DNA of 7,991 bases from JACQFK01 sp041482015 (GCA_041482015.1 JBGPCZ010000209.1:1-7991), one strand, 5' to 3'; positions 1-5,516 are shown, counted from the stretch's first letter. The notes: generated from the letters alone by a model not told the origin. Program-made: numbers and translations.

Positions 1-1
1 C

Positions 2-544
2 ACGAAGACGGAAGCCGACATCGAGGACTCGAAGACGGTCGTGAAGATCTGCACCCAGTACGCGCAGGCCGGCATGTGGAACATCTTCATCGCCCTGATG
101 TCGCTCACGCTGGCGTTCGCGTTCTTCGACCCGAACTTCTTCGTGGCCTACCTGATCTCGATCGCGATCTTCGGGCTCTACCAGGCCATCTTCATGGCCA
201 ACGCCGGCGGCGCGTGGGACAACGCCAAGAAGCTCGTCGAGGTCGACTTCAAGGAGAAGAACACGCCCGTCCACGCGGCGACGGTCGTCGGCGACACGGT
301 CGGCGACCCCTTCAAGGACACCAGTTCCGTCGCCCTCAACCCCATCATCAAGTTCTCGACGCTCTTCGGGCTGCTGGCCGTGGAGATCGCCCTCCAGATC
401 CGGGAGAAGGCGCACAAGCACGACAGCCTGAATTATGGCCCGATCCTGGGCGTCGCCATGCTGATCGTCGGGCTCGTCTTCGTCTGGCGTTCGTTCTACG
501 CCATGAGGATTCCCAAGAAGGACGCGCCCGCCGGAGCGCATTGA
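2..544 (+). CDS. hppA: Membrane-bound ion-translocating pyrophosphatase, C-terminal part (5' end outside window)
   Basis: This is the last 180 residues of an integral-membrane pyrophosphatase, which couples PPi hydrolysis to H+ and/or Na+ pumping across the cytoplasmic membrane. The reading frame is open to the window edge, and the GTG at 41 is internal, so the gene is partial. The family signature is clear: GGAWDNAKK on the cytoplasmic side of one membrane helix, then VVGDTVGDPFKDTSS, whose Asp and Lys residues bind Mg-PPi, then ALNPIIK. Around these are hydrophobic helices (about 65-125, 125-190, 345-400 and 440-510 nt) and a short basic tail ending before TGA at 542-544. The residues that set K+ dependence and ion choice lie upstream and cannot be read here. 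It is followed after 3 nt by rsfS, so it probably shares a transcript with it. The identification is very secure; the pumped ion is unknown. Confidence 0.95.
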   Translation, partial: TKTEADIEDSKTVVKICTQYAQAGMWNIFIALMSLTLAFAFFDPNFFVAYLISIAIFGLYQAIFMANAGGAWDNAKKLVEVDFKEKNTPVHAATVVGDTVGDPFKDTSSVALNPIIKFSTLFGLLAVEIALQIREKAHKHDSLNYGPILGVAMLIVGLVFVWRSFYAMRIPKKDAPAGAH

Positions 545-547
545 TCC

Positions 548-910
548 GTGGCCACCACGCGTCAGCTCGCCGTCGCCGCCGCCAAGGCGTGCGAGGAGAA
601 GAAGGCCGCCCAGATCACCGTCCTCGACGTCCGCGACCTCACCTCCATCGCCGACTACTTCATCGTCTGCTCCACGTCGAACGAGCGGCAGGCGCGCGCG
701 ATCACGGACGACCTGCGCATCTCGATGAGGGGAAAAGGGGTGCGCGAGCTGGGCGTCGAGGGCGTGAACGACGCGAAGTGGATCCTGCAGGACTTCGGCG
801 ACATCGTGGTCCACATCTTCCACGAGTCGCAGCGCGAGTTCTACGACATCGAGGGGCTGTGGGCGGACGCGCGGAAGGTCAAGTGGACGCGCGCCGCGAA
901 GAAGTCGTAA
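548..910 (+). CDS. rsfS: Ribosomal silencing factor RsfS (YbeB/iojap family)
   Basis: A 120-residue protein of normal family length. RsfS binds large-subunit protein uL14 and blocks 30S-50S joining, lowering translation when nutrients are short; it acts in the cytoplasm. Visible family features are the segment ITVLDVRDLTSIADYFIVC near residues 23-41, the following S-T-S-N-E-R-Q-A-R, and the C-terminal WILQDFGDIVVHIFH with R-E-F-Y-D-I-E-G-L-W (about 78-106). The start is GTG at 548, 3 nt after the hppA stop. A GGAG at 533-536, 11 nt upstream and inside the end of hppA, is the likely ribosome binding site. No ATG gives a full-length family protein. It sits in a hppA-rsfS-argS cluster and is followed after 11 nt by argS, which links it by context to translation. 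Confidence 0.95.
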   Translation: MATTRQLAVAAAKACEEKKAAQITVLDVRDLTSIADYFIVCSTSNERQARAITDDLRISMRGKGVRELGVEGVNDAKWILQDFGDIVVHIFHESQREFYDIEGLWADARKVKWTRAAKKS

Positions 911-921
911 GATAGCCCCCC

Positions 922-2628
922 ATGCACTTGGAAGACGTCTGGGCCAAGGGCCTCCGTGACGCGGCCCGCGAGCTCTGGAAGGTCGAGCTCCCTCCCCCCT
1001 CACTCGAGCCTCCGGCCGATCCCAGGTTCGGCGACGCGACCTGCTCGGCGCCGATGCGCCTGGCGAAGGAACTCCGGAAGGCGCCCCGGGCGATCGCCGA
1101 CGAGCTGGCGGGGGCGGTCCGGAAGATGGGGCTTCCGAAGCTGGCGAAGGTCGAGGTCGCGGGCGCGGGCTACATCAACCTGACGGCGGCGCCGGAATTC
1201 CACGCGGACGAGCTCGCGCGGATCCTGTCCGAGGGCCCGGCCTACGGCCGCTCGACGATGGGCGCGGGCCGGAAGGTGCTGGTCGAGCATTGCTCGGCCA
1301 ACCCGACGGGCCCTCTCCACATCGCGCACGGGCGGCAGGCGGCGGTGGGCGACTCGCTTGCGAACATCCTCGACTTCGCCGGTTTCAAGGTCGCGCGCGA
1401 GTTCTACATCAACGACACGGGCAACCAGATCGAGATGCTCGGGAAGTCGATCCTGTGGCGGCTCTCGGGCGATCCGAATCCTCCCGACGAGAACTGCTAC
1501 CGCGGCGAGTACATCAAGACGATCGCGGAGGAACTCAAGGCGTCGGGGCGGACCGACCTCGAGAGCGCGAAGAGGCTCGGCGTGAAACGCCTGCTGGACG
1601 ACATCCAGAAGGACCTGGAGACGTTCCGCGTCCGGTACGACGCGTGGCAGAGCGAGGAGGCGCTGCACACGAGCGGCAAGGTCGACGAGGTCCTGAACTT
1701 CCTCAACAGCTGGGGCCACACGTACACCAAGGACGGCGCGCTCTACGCCAAGTTCAAGGAGTACGGCGACACGGAGGACCGGCCGCTCATCAAGAAGGAC
1801 GGATCGTTCGTCTACCGGCTGCCGGACATCGCGTACCACAAGGACAAGTTCGAGCGCGGGTTCGACACGCTGATCGACCTCTGGGGCCCCGACCACCACG
1901 CGCACATCGCCAACGTGACGGCGGGCCTCAGGATGCTCAACTTCAACCTAGTCGAGCCGGAGGAGGTCCGCCCTTCCCCAACCCTCCCGCCCGAGCAGCG
2001 GCCCGTCGCGTTCAAGGTGCTCCTCATCCAGCACTGCACGCTCTTCCAGGCGGGGGTCGAGGTCAAGATGTCCAAGCGGGCGGCCAGCTACGTGACGCTG
2101 CGCGAGCTGATGGAGGAGGTCGGGATCGACGCCACCCGATTCTTCTTCGCGATGAGGAAGCCGTCGAGCCATCTCGACTTCGACATGGATGTCGCCAAGC
2201 AGCAGAGCAAGGACAACCCGTATTACTATGCCGGCTACGCCCACGCGCGGGTCTGCAGCATCACCGTCAAGGGGATCGAGGAAAAGAAGATCGATCCGAA
2301 GGACCTGAAGGACGGCGTTTGGCACGGGGAGTATGACGGCGCCAAGTTCGGCACCGACGAGATCGTGCTGCTGAAGGTCATCCGGCAGTTCCAACGGAGA
2401 CTCGAGATCGCCGCGCGGGACCTGGACCCGGCCACCCTCGCCGAGTACCTGAGGGAGCTTTCGGGGGCCTACCAGGCCTACTACGAGCTGGGCCGGGATC
2501 CGGCCAAGAAGGTCCTGTGCGACGACGAACCCGTTCGCCGGGCCCGTCTCGCCGTCAGCGCGGCCGTCCAGCAGGTCCTCAGGAACGGCTTCAAGCTTCT
2601 GGGGCTGTCCGCGCCCGAACGGATGTAA
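922..2628 (+). CDS. argS: Arginyl-tRNA synthetase (class I)
   Basis: A 568-residue class I synthetase that charges tRNA-Arg with arginine in the cytoplasm. The N-terminal Add-1 domain (about 1-95) contains MRLAKELRKAPRAIADEL and VAGAGYINL. The catalytic domain opens with SANPTGPLHIAHGR, in which H133-I-A-H136 is the HIGH signature; family members usually have HVGH, so Ala135 replaces the usual Gly. The KMSKR signature is at residues 382-386, with VTLRELMEEVGIDATRFFF after it. The DALR anticodon-binding domain fills about 450-568 and ends in the usual LLGLSAPERM. A proline-rich stretch at about residues 344-363 looks like an insertion of roughly 15 residues just before the KMSKR strand. ATG at 922 is 11 nt after the rsfS stop and has only a weak Shine-Dalgarno, suggesting translational coupling. 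The gene is complete. Confidence 0.97.
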   Translation: MHLEDVWAKGLRDAARELWKVELPPPSLEPPADPRFGDATCSAPMRLAKELRKAPRAIADELAGAVRKMGLPKLAKVEVAGAGYINLTAAPEFHADELARILSEGPAYGRSTMGAGRKVLVEHCSANPTGPLHIAHGRQAAVGDSLANILDFAGFKVAREFYINDTGNQIEMLGKSILWRLSGDPNPPDENCYRGEYIKTIAEELKASGRTDLESAKRLGVKRLLDDIQKDLETFRVRYDAWQSEEALHTSGKVDEVLNFLNSWGHTYTKDGALYAKFKEYGDTEDRPLIKKDGSFVYRLPDIAYHKDKFERGFDTLIDLWGPDHHAHIANVTAGLRMLNFNLVEPEEVRPSPTLPPEQRPVAFKVLLIQHCTLFQAGVEVKMSKRAASYVTLRELMEEVGIDATRFFFAMRKPSSHLDFDMDVAKQQSKDNPYYYAGYAHARVCSITVKGIEEKKIDPKDLKDGVWHGEYDGAKFGTDEIVLLKVIRQFQRRLEIAARDLDPATLAEYLRELSGAYQAYYELGRDPAKKVLCDDEPVRRARLAVSAAVQQVLRNGFKLLGLSAPERM

Positions 2629-2653
2629 CGAAATCACCGCGCGTTTTCGTTAC
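2625..2653. repeat. 9-bp perfect inverted repeat spanning the argS stop codon
   Basis: gtaacgaaa at 2625-2633 is matched by its exact reverse complement tttcgttac at 2645-2653, with an 11-nt GC-rich loop. The argS TAA (2626-2628) lies inside the left arm. The stem is AT-rich and no T tract follows on the plus strand, so it is not a standard intrinsic terminator. It could be a 3'-end hairpin that protects the mRNA or a weak terminator. Confidence 0.6.
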
Positions 2654-2672
2654 AGCCTGGGAAAAAAGAGCG

Positions 2673-2736
2673 GGCGGGGCCCACACCAAACGGTCCGGAG
2701 GCGCACACCTTCGACCCGCCCGGTACAGGCCCCGCC
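2673..2736. repeat. 9-bp GC-rich inverted repeat with long loop, and competing 8-bp arm
   Basis: ggcggggcc at 2673-2681 pairs exactly with ggccccgcc at 2728-2736 across a 46-nt loop. The overlapping cgggcggg at 2671-2678 can instead pair with cccgcccg at 2715-2722, so two mutually exclusive folds are possible. No T tract follows. In a GC-rich genome repeats of this length and spacing are not rare, so the functional claim is weak. Confidence 0.4.
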
Positions 2737-2776
2737 GCCAGGGTTAGGGGCATGGAATGCCGAATGCCGCCAGGTT

Positions 2777-2817
2777 CAAATAGAAATGCCCGGTCCGTCG
2801 TGCGACATTCCGGGCAT
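2777..2817 (-). terminator. Possible intrinsic terminator for the sigma/anti-sigma transcript
   Basis: atgcccgg at 2786-2793 and ccgggcat at 2810-2817 form a perfect 8-bp GC-rich stem, with a second small GTCG/CGAC pairing inside the loop. Read on the minus strand, the stem is followed by TTCTATTTG (2777-2785), a broken T-rich tail. This is about 150 nt past the anti-sigma stop. On the plus strand there is no T tract, so it would act mainly on minus-strand transcripts. Confidence 0.45.
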
Positions 2818-2823
2818 CTGTCT

Positions 2824-2870
2824 GGGGAGAACTGGGGGTTTATGGGTTAGGGTTTTTTGGTCTCCCTTTT
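2824..2870 (+). terminator. Possible plus-strand terminator: GGGAGA/TCTCCC stem, G runs, then T tract
   Basis: GGGAGA at 2825-2830 is complementary to TCTCCC at 2861-2866, followed directly by TTTT (2867-2870). The loop is long (30 nt) and holds three more G runs and a T6 run at 2853-2858. This could end the argS transcript either by the hairpin or by a G-rich structure ahead of T6. The long loop makes a classical intrinsic terminator only moderately likely. Confidence 0.35.
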
Positions 2871-2937
2871 CGGCCTTCGCGCAACTTGTCAATCAACTAC
2901 TGACCATTAGACGAAGCCGTGGGGGGATTGTTGCCGG

Positions 2938-2977
2938 AAAAAATCGCGGGAGGCCGAATAAATCGTTTCAGGCCCTC
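2938..2977 (-). terminator. Weak minus-strand terminator candidate just past the anti-sigma stop
   Basis: On the minus strand, GGGCC from 2971-2975 can pair with GGCCT from 2951-2955 with one G-U pair, and a T6 run (2938-2943) follows after a 7-nt spacer. The stem is short and the loop 15 nt, so this is a marginal candidate; the stem at 2786-2817 is stronger. Confidence 0.25.
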
Positions 2978-3216
2978 GGAGGAGGCAGACCGGGGCGGCG
3001 GAGCTTCCGCGTCTCGCTCATCACCTTCTGGGTGAAGTCGGGAGGCACGTCGATCCGGATCTTCTCGGTGTCCTTCACGACCTTCTTGAGCTGCTCGAAC
3101 TCGGCCCGGACCTTGCCGTCCGTCTCCAGCCGCCGCCGGAGGCGGGTCGTCTCGGCCTGGCTGGCCTCGCCGTCGATCGCCCTGTGGAGGAGCTTCTTCT
3201 CGTCGCGCTTCGTCAT
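2968..3216 (-). CDS. Short anti-sigma-factor-like protein
   Basis: An 82-residue soluble, charged protein encoded directly after an ECF sigma factor. The N-terminal pattern LLHRAIDGEASQAET (about 9-23) followed by RLRRRLETDGKVRAEFEQLK, and the later VPPDFTQKVM, matches what is usual in the N-terminal domain of ECF anti-sigma factors: a DGE helix, a residue-pairing helix, then a PPxF segment before the membrane anchor. Here nothing follows: there is no transmembrane helix, no sensor domain, and no H-x3-C-x2-C zinc motif (the protein has no cysteine). ATG is at 3214-3216, with AGGAG (3226-3230) 9 nt upstream inside the end of the sigma gene, and only 6 nt separate the two genes. The likely role is to bind and hold the sigma factor. 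I infer this mainly from position and a short N-terminal pattern; it could also be an unrelated small regulator. Confidence 0.7.
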   Translation of the reverse strand: MTKRDEKKLLHRAIDGEASQAETTRLRRRLETDGKVRAEFEQLKKVVKDTEKIRIDVPPDFTQKVMSETRKLRRPGLPPPRA

Positions 3217-3222
3217 GGGGGC

Positions 3223-3825
3223 TTACTCCTTATCGTTACTCCTACCTTTTTCCTTGGCCGCCTTCTCCCTCCAGAAGGTATCGACATTGGGCGACAGGCT
3301 CTGCCGCATCATCTCCCTCGCCCGGTAGGCGCGGACGCGGACGGTGTCCGCGGGGACGTCGGTGATCGCCGCCACGTCGCGGTAGTCCAGCCCTTGGAGA
3401 TGCCGCAGCACGAACGCCTCCCGGTACAGGTAGGGCAGCTTGTTGATCGCCTCGCGCATCTTCTGCGACAGCTCGGTCTGGAGCACCACCCGGGGGGCCT
3501 GCTCCTGGGGATTGCCGCCCATCGCGGCCAGCTGCTCGTCGTCGGCGCTCCGGGCGTGGCGGGACTTGGCCTTGAGGTAGTCCTTGCAGAGGTTGAGGGC
3601 GATCTGGTAGAGCCAGCTCGAGAACTTGGACTTCCGCTCGAACCGGGGCAGGCCCTTGAAGGCGCGAACGAAGGCGTCTTGGGCGATGTCCTCCGCCTGG
3701 TGCCGGTCCCCCAGCATCGCGTAGCCGAGATTGATGATGCGGGCGCTGTACTTGTCCACCAGCCGGCCATACGCCTCGGAGTTCCCTTCCAGGCACTTCG
3801 TGATCAGGGCGCTGTCATCGACCAA
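3223..3825 (-). CDS. ECF-family RNA polymerase sigma factor (RpoE-like)
   Basis: A 200-residue group IV sigma factor that directs RNA polymerase to a stress or surface regulon. Region 2 spans about residues 19-85 and includes AMLGDRHQAEDIAQDAFVRA (core-binding 2.2) and FSSWLYQIALNLCKDYLK (the -10 recognition part). Region 4 spans about 122-176, with LPYLYREAFVLRHLQGLDYR, then DVAAITDVPADTVRVRAYRA forming the -35 helix-turn-helix. The short linker and absence of regions 1 and 3 are typical of ECF factors. The start is TTG at 3823-3825: an in-frame TGA lies just upstream, no ATG or GTG occurs between, and GAAAGG (3834-3839) sits 8 nt ahead. The C-terminal tail of about 20 charged residues is not part of a known domain. 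It is co-transcribed with the anti-sigma-like gene and divergent from the atp operon. Confidence 0.95.
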   Translation of the reverse strand: MVDDSALITKCLEGNSEAYGRLVDKYSARIINLGYAMLGDRHQAEDIAQDAFVRAFKGLPRFERKSKFSSWLYQIALNLCKDYLKAKSRHARSADDEQLAAMGGNPQEQAPRVVLQTELSQKMREAINKLPYLYREAFVLRHLQGLDYRDVAAITDVPADTVRVRAYRAREMMRQSLSPNVDTFWREKAAKEKGRSNDKE

Positions 3826-3861
3826 GGGAAACGCCTTTCAAAGAGACGACCCAGCCGGATC

Positions 3862-3889
3862 AGTATAACCACCCATTTTGCAACCTTCA
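3862..3889 (-). promoter_or_regulatory. Candidate promoter of the sigma factor gene
   Basis: On the minus strand TATACT (3862-3867) matches the sigma-70 -10 box at five of six positions and lies about 37 nt before the TTG start. The hexamer 16 nt upstream, TGAAGG (3884-3889), is a poor -35, so either the promoter is weak, an activator is needed, or another sigma factor reads it. A TTGCAA palindrome (3878-3883) falls between the two boxes. Confidence 0.35.
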
Positions 3890-3915
3890 GCAAAAACAGG
3901 CCCCGGCAAAAACAG
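3890..3915 (+). repeat. Direct repeat of GCAAAAACAG
   Basis: The ten bases GCAAAAACAG occur at 3890-3899 and again at 3906-3915, 16 bp apart from start to start. The second copy forms part of the left arm of the inverted repeat at 3902-3934. A-runs 16 bp apart are near but not at helical phase. Confidence 0.6.
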
Positions 3916-3934
3916 ACCGTCCGTTTTTGCCGGG
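3902..3934. repeat. 12-bp perfect inverted repeat in the divergent sigma/atp region
   Basis: CCCGGCAAAAAC at 3902-3913 is exactly complementary to GTTTTTGCCGGG at 3923-3934, with a 9-nt centre. The flanks GG (3899-3900) and CC (3935-3936) extend the match past one bulged C. The T run is in the stem next to the loop, not after it, so it does not look like an intrinsic terminator on either strand. It lies upstream of both inferred promoters. It could be a protein-binding palindrome or a leftover of a mobile or duplicated element. A smaller GGGAC/GTCCC repeat follows at 3941-3955. Confidence 0.65.
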
Positions 3935-4034
3935 CCGACCGGGACGGAGTGTCCCACCTGGATGCCTATGGGTGAAGGCGACGCAGGCACGCCGCTTGCT
4001 CGACCGGAAGACGTGCGCTCCCGGCACCAATTCC

Positions 4035-4062
4035 TTGACTCGCCTAAGGTCCCCGCTAAAAT
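4035..4062 (+). promoter_or_regulatory. Sigma-70-type promoter of the ATP synthase operon
   Basis: TTGACT (4035-4040) is one base from the -35 consensus and TAAAAT (4057-4062) one base from the -10 consensus, with a 16-bp spacer. Transcription would start near 4069-4071, giving a leader of about 15 nt before the atpZ ATG. It is the best promoter-like sequence I see in the window and sits exactly where the operon needs one. A primary-sigma promoter, not an ECF-type one, is implied, so the neighbouring sigma factor need not drive this operon. Confidence 0.75.
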
Positions 4063-4071
4063 GCGGGCACC
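4048..4071. promoter_or_regulatory. 24-bp imperfect palindrome centred on the atp operon -10 box (possible operator)
   Basis: The left arm GGTCCCCGC (4048-4056) and right arm GCGGGCACC (4063-4071) are reverse complements at eight of nine positions (a C/C mismatch at the fourth base). The six-base centre is exactly the -10 hexamer TAAAAT. A dimeric repressor bound here would block polymerase. No known operator consensus is recognised, so this is an inference from symmetry and position. Confidence 0.45.
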
Positions 4072-4085
4072 CCGGGGGGCGTTGG

Positions 4086-4295
4086 ATGGCAGTCGGTCCG
4101 GGCGGCGGCTCGATGTGGAACCTGTTGACCGTCGGCACGGTGCTGGTTGCCTGCATCGCCGCCGGATACCTCCTGGGAAGCTTTCTCGATCGCAGGCTGG
4201 GGACGAGCCCGTGGCTGGTGGTGGTCGGCGTCGTTCTTGGAACAGCAGCGGGGTTCGTGGAACTCTTTCGCACGGTTTCGCGTAACCTGAAATGA
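4086..4295 (+). CDS. atpZ: AtpZ/AtpI-family small membrane protein of the ATP synthase operon
   Basis: A 69-residue protein with two membrane helices (about 12-34 and 42-62) joined by the short loop DRRLGTSPW. The pattern G-x-x-L-G-x-x-x-D-R-R-L-G-T-S-P-W followed by GVVLGTAAGF is the hallmark of the family known as AtpZ or putative F0F1-ATPase subunit, which is found at the head of atp operons and has been linked to c-ring assembly or Mg2+/Ca2+ transport. I chose ATG at 4086, which leaves a short Gly-rich lead; an in-frame ATG at 4113 just before the first helix is the alternative. No good Shine-Dalgarno is visible for either, only a G-rich stretch at 4073-4079. The stop overlaps the atpI start in an ATGA (4292-4295), indicating coupled translation. 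Confidence 0.8.
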   Translation: MAVGPGGGSMWNLLTVGTVLVACIAAGYLLGSFLDRRLGTSPWLVVVGVVLGTAAGFVELFRTVSRNLK

Positions 4296-4663
4296 TCGAC
4301 AGCGCGCGCCTGAAGCGCCTCCTCCTCCTCGCGGCCGTGCTATTTTTCCCGGCCTCCGGAATCGCCCTCCTCGCGGGCTCGACCGGCCTGGCCGGCGGCC
4401 TCCTCCTCGGGTTCGGCCTGGGGGCCGCCCCGTTCGCCTCGTGGTCCTGGATCGCCGCCCGCGGGATGAAGACCGCCCGAGCCCGCGCGCTCGCCATCGT
4501 TCTCCTCGTCACCAAGCTCGGCCTCTACGCCGGGGCGCTCTACCTCTTCGTGACCCGCAAGCTCGTCAACCCGGTCGGGGTCTTCGCGGGGATCACCGGC
4601 GTCGTGGCGATCCTCGGCGTCGGCGCCCTCCTCGCGCCCGAGCCGTCAAAGGAGACCGCCTAG
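4292..4663 (+). CDS. atpI: ATP synthase subunit I (AtpI-like membrane protein)
   Basis: A 123-residue, very hydrophobic protein with four predicted membrane helices (about 8-29, 33-55, 65-87 and 93-115) and few charges. Sequence conservation in AtpI is low, so the call rests on size, four-helix topology and position between atpZ and atpB. Family members help insert and assemble the c-ring and are not part of the finished enzyme. The ATG overlaps the atpZ stop by 4 nt, and the TAG at 4661-4663 directly abuts the atpB ATG. The K-L-G-L-Y-A-G-A-L-Y motif in the third helix resembles the usual AtpI pattern of a Lys inside that helix. Confidence 0.75.
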   Translation: MIDSARLKRLLLLAAVLFFPASGIALLAGSTGLAGGLLLGFGLGAAPFASWSWIAARGMKTARARALAIVLLVTKLGLYAGALYLFVTRKLVNPVGVFAGITGVVAILGVGALLAPEPSKETA

Positions 4664-5500
4664 ATGCTCGCCCTCCTCCAGGAGCACGAGGGCGGACACG
4701 CCGCGGCCGCCCACGAGCCGCCCTACACGATCTTCACGGGGATCTGGAAGGCGATCAAGGATTCCCACTTCGGGGAGTGGTACGGCTTCAACGTGGAGAA
4801 GGACGATCGCGGCCGGTTCTGGTTCGACGCGATCGGCTTCTCGCTGATCGCCGCCGTCCTCCTCATCGTCTGCGCGGTCCTGGCCACGAGGAACTACCAG
4901 AAGATCCCCCGCGGCATCCAGAACGTCTTCGAGTGGGCCGTCGGCCTCCTTCGCGGCCTCGTCCAGGGCTTCATCCCCGGCGAGCAGGGGGACAAGTACC
5001 TCCCCTACCTGGGCAGCGTCTTCCTCTTCATCTTCACGATGAACGCGATCGGCGTCATCCCGCTCTTCCGCTCCCCCACGATGACGCTCTCGACGACCGC
5101 CGCGCTCGGGATCACGACCTTCGTCATGGTCCAGCAGTACGCGATCCGCGCCAACGGCCCGGTCGCCTACCTCAAGCACTTCATGGGCGACGTGCTCTGG
5201 CTCGCTCCGCTCATGTTCGTGGTCGAGATCATCGGCGAGCTGGCGAAGCCCCTCTCGCTCTCGCTCCGCCTCTTCGGCAACATCTTCGGCGAGGACAACG
5301 TCATCGAGCAGCTCATGACGCTCGGCGGCTGGATCCCCGTCCAGGCGCCGATGATGCTCCTGGCCCTCTTCACCAGCTTCCTGCAGGCCTTCATCTTCAC
5401 CACCCTGTCGACGATCTACATCGCCTCGAAGGTGGTCCACGAGGGAGGCCACGACGAACATCACGAGGAATCGCCTGCGCATGGCGCGCAGCATCATTGA
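4664..5500 (+). CDS. atpB: F1Fo ATP synthase subunit a
   Basis: A 278-residue membrane stator subunit that forms the two ion half-channels against the c-ring. The family core ELAKPLSLSLRLFGNIFGED includes the essential stator arginine at residue 202 (equivalent to Arg210 of E. coli). The last helix SFLQAFIFTTLSTIYI carries Gln241 in the place of the conserved Gln252. Five or six helices are visible, beginning at FWFDAIGFSLIAAVLLIV near residue 52, with a conserved YLKHFMGDVLWLAPLMF segment before the core. Both ends are unusual in being histidine-rich: N-terminal QEHEGGHAAAAHEPP, and a C-terminal tail after VVH with seven His in about 22 residues. The ATG follows the atpI stop with no gap, so translation is probably coupled. 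A 28-nt spacer leads to atpE. Confidence 0.96.
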   Translation: MLALLQEHEGGHAAAAHEPPYTIFTGIWKAIKDSHFGEWYGFNVEKDDRGRFWFDAIGFSLIAAVLLIVCAVLATRNYQKIPRGIQNVFEWAVGLLRGLVQGFIPGEQGDKYLPYLGSVFLFIFTMNAIGVIPLFRSPTMTLSTTAALGITTFVMVQQYAIRANGPVAYLKHFMGDVLWLAPLMFVVEIIGELAKPLSLSLRLFGNIFGEDNVIEQLMTLGGWIPVQAPMMLLALFTSFLQAFIFTTLSTIYIASKVVHEGGHDEHHEESPAHGAQHH

Positions 5501-5516
5501 TATGAGAAACAGGATT

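Larger units (their letters stand above)
2629..2967. other. Convergent intergenic region, non-coding, rich in inverted repeats
   Basis: This 339-nt gap separates the end of argS (plus strand) from the end of the anti-sigma gene (minus strand). I see no protein with family character in any frame. Base composition departs from the genes, with A and T runs at 2661-2667, 2853-2858, 2867-2870 and 2938-2943. It carries at least four inverted repeats, a short direct repeat (gggttaggg at 2741-2749 and 2844-2852), a duplicated gaatgcc at 2755-2768, and four closely spaced G runs at 2824-2852. Both flanking transcripts must end here, so termination is the obvious role. The individual structures are listed separately. 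Confidence 0.8.

Noticed and set aside
1000..1905. 301-codon open frame on the minus strand opposite argS
   Set aside because: Arg/Val/Leu-rich shadow frame with no family pattern; it lies wholly inside argS.
2744..2852. TTAGGG-like motifs suggesting telomere-type repeats
   Set aside because: Only two isolated copies in a G-rich gap; no tandem array.
2786..3328. Plus-strand open frame crossing the convergent gap and anti-sigma gene
   Set aside because: Its second half is antisense to the sigma/anti-sigma genes, the start has no Shine-Dalgarno, and the Ser/Phe-rich product has no recognisable motif.
3184..3975. 263-codon open frame on the plus strand opposite the sigma factor gene
   Set aside because: It is antisense to a clearly conserved ECF sigma factor, its product is low-complexity (Leu/Gly/Val/Arg-rich), and such long shadow frames are expected in GC-rich DNA.
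3927..4085. Upstream extension of the atpZ frame to 3927
   Set aside because: It would place the promoter and palindrome inside the coding region, and the added residues show no family likeness; ATG at 4086 fits the family length.
3838..4515. 225-codon minus-strand open frame across the divergent promoter region and atpZ/atpI
   Set aside because: Arg/Pro/Ser-rich low-complexity product that runs through the atp promoter and opposite two coupled genes.
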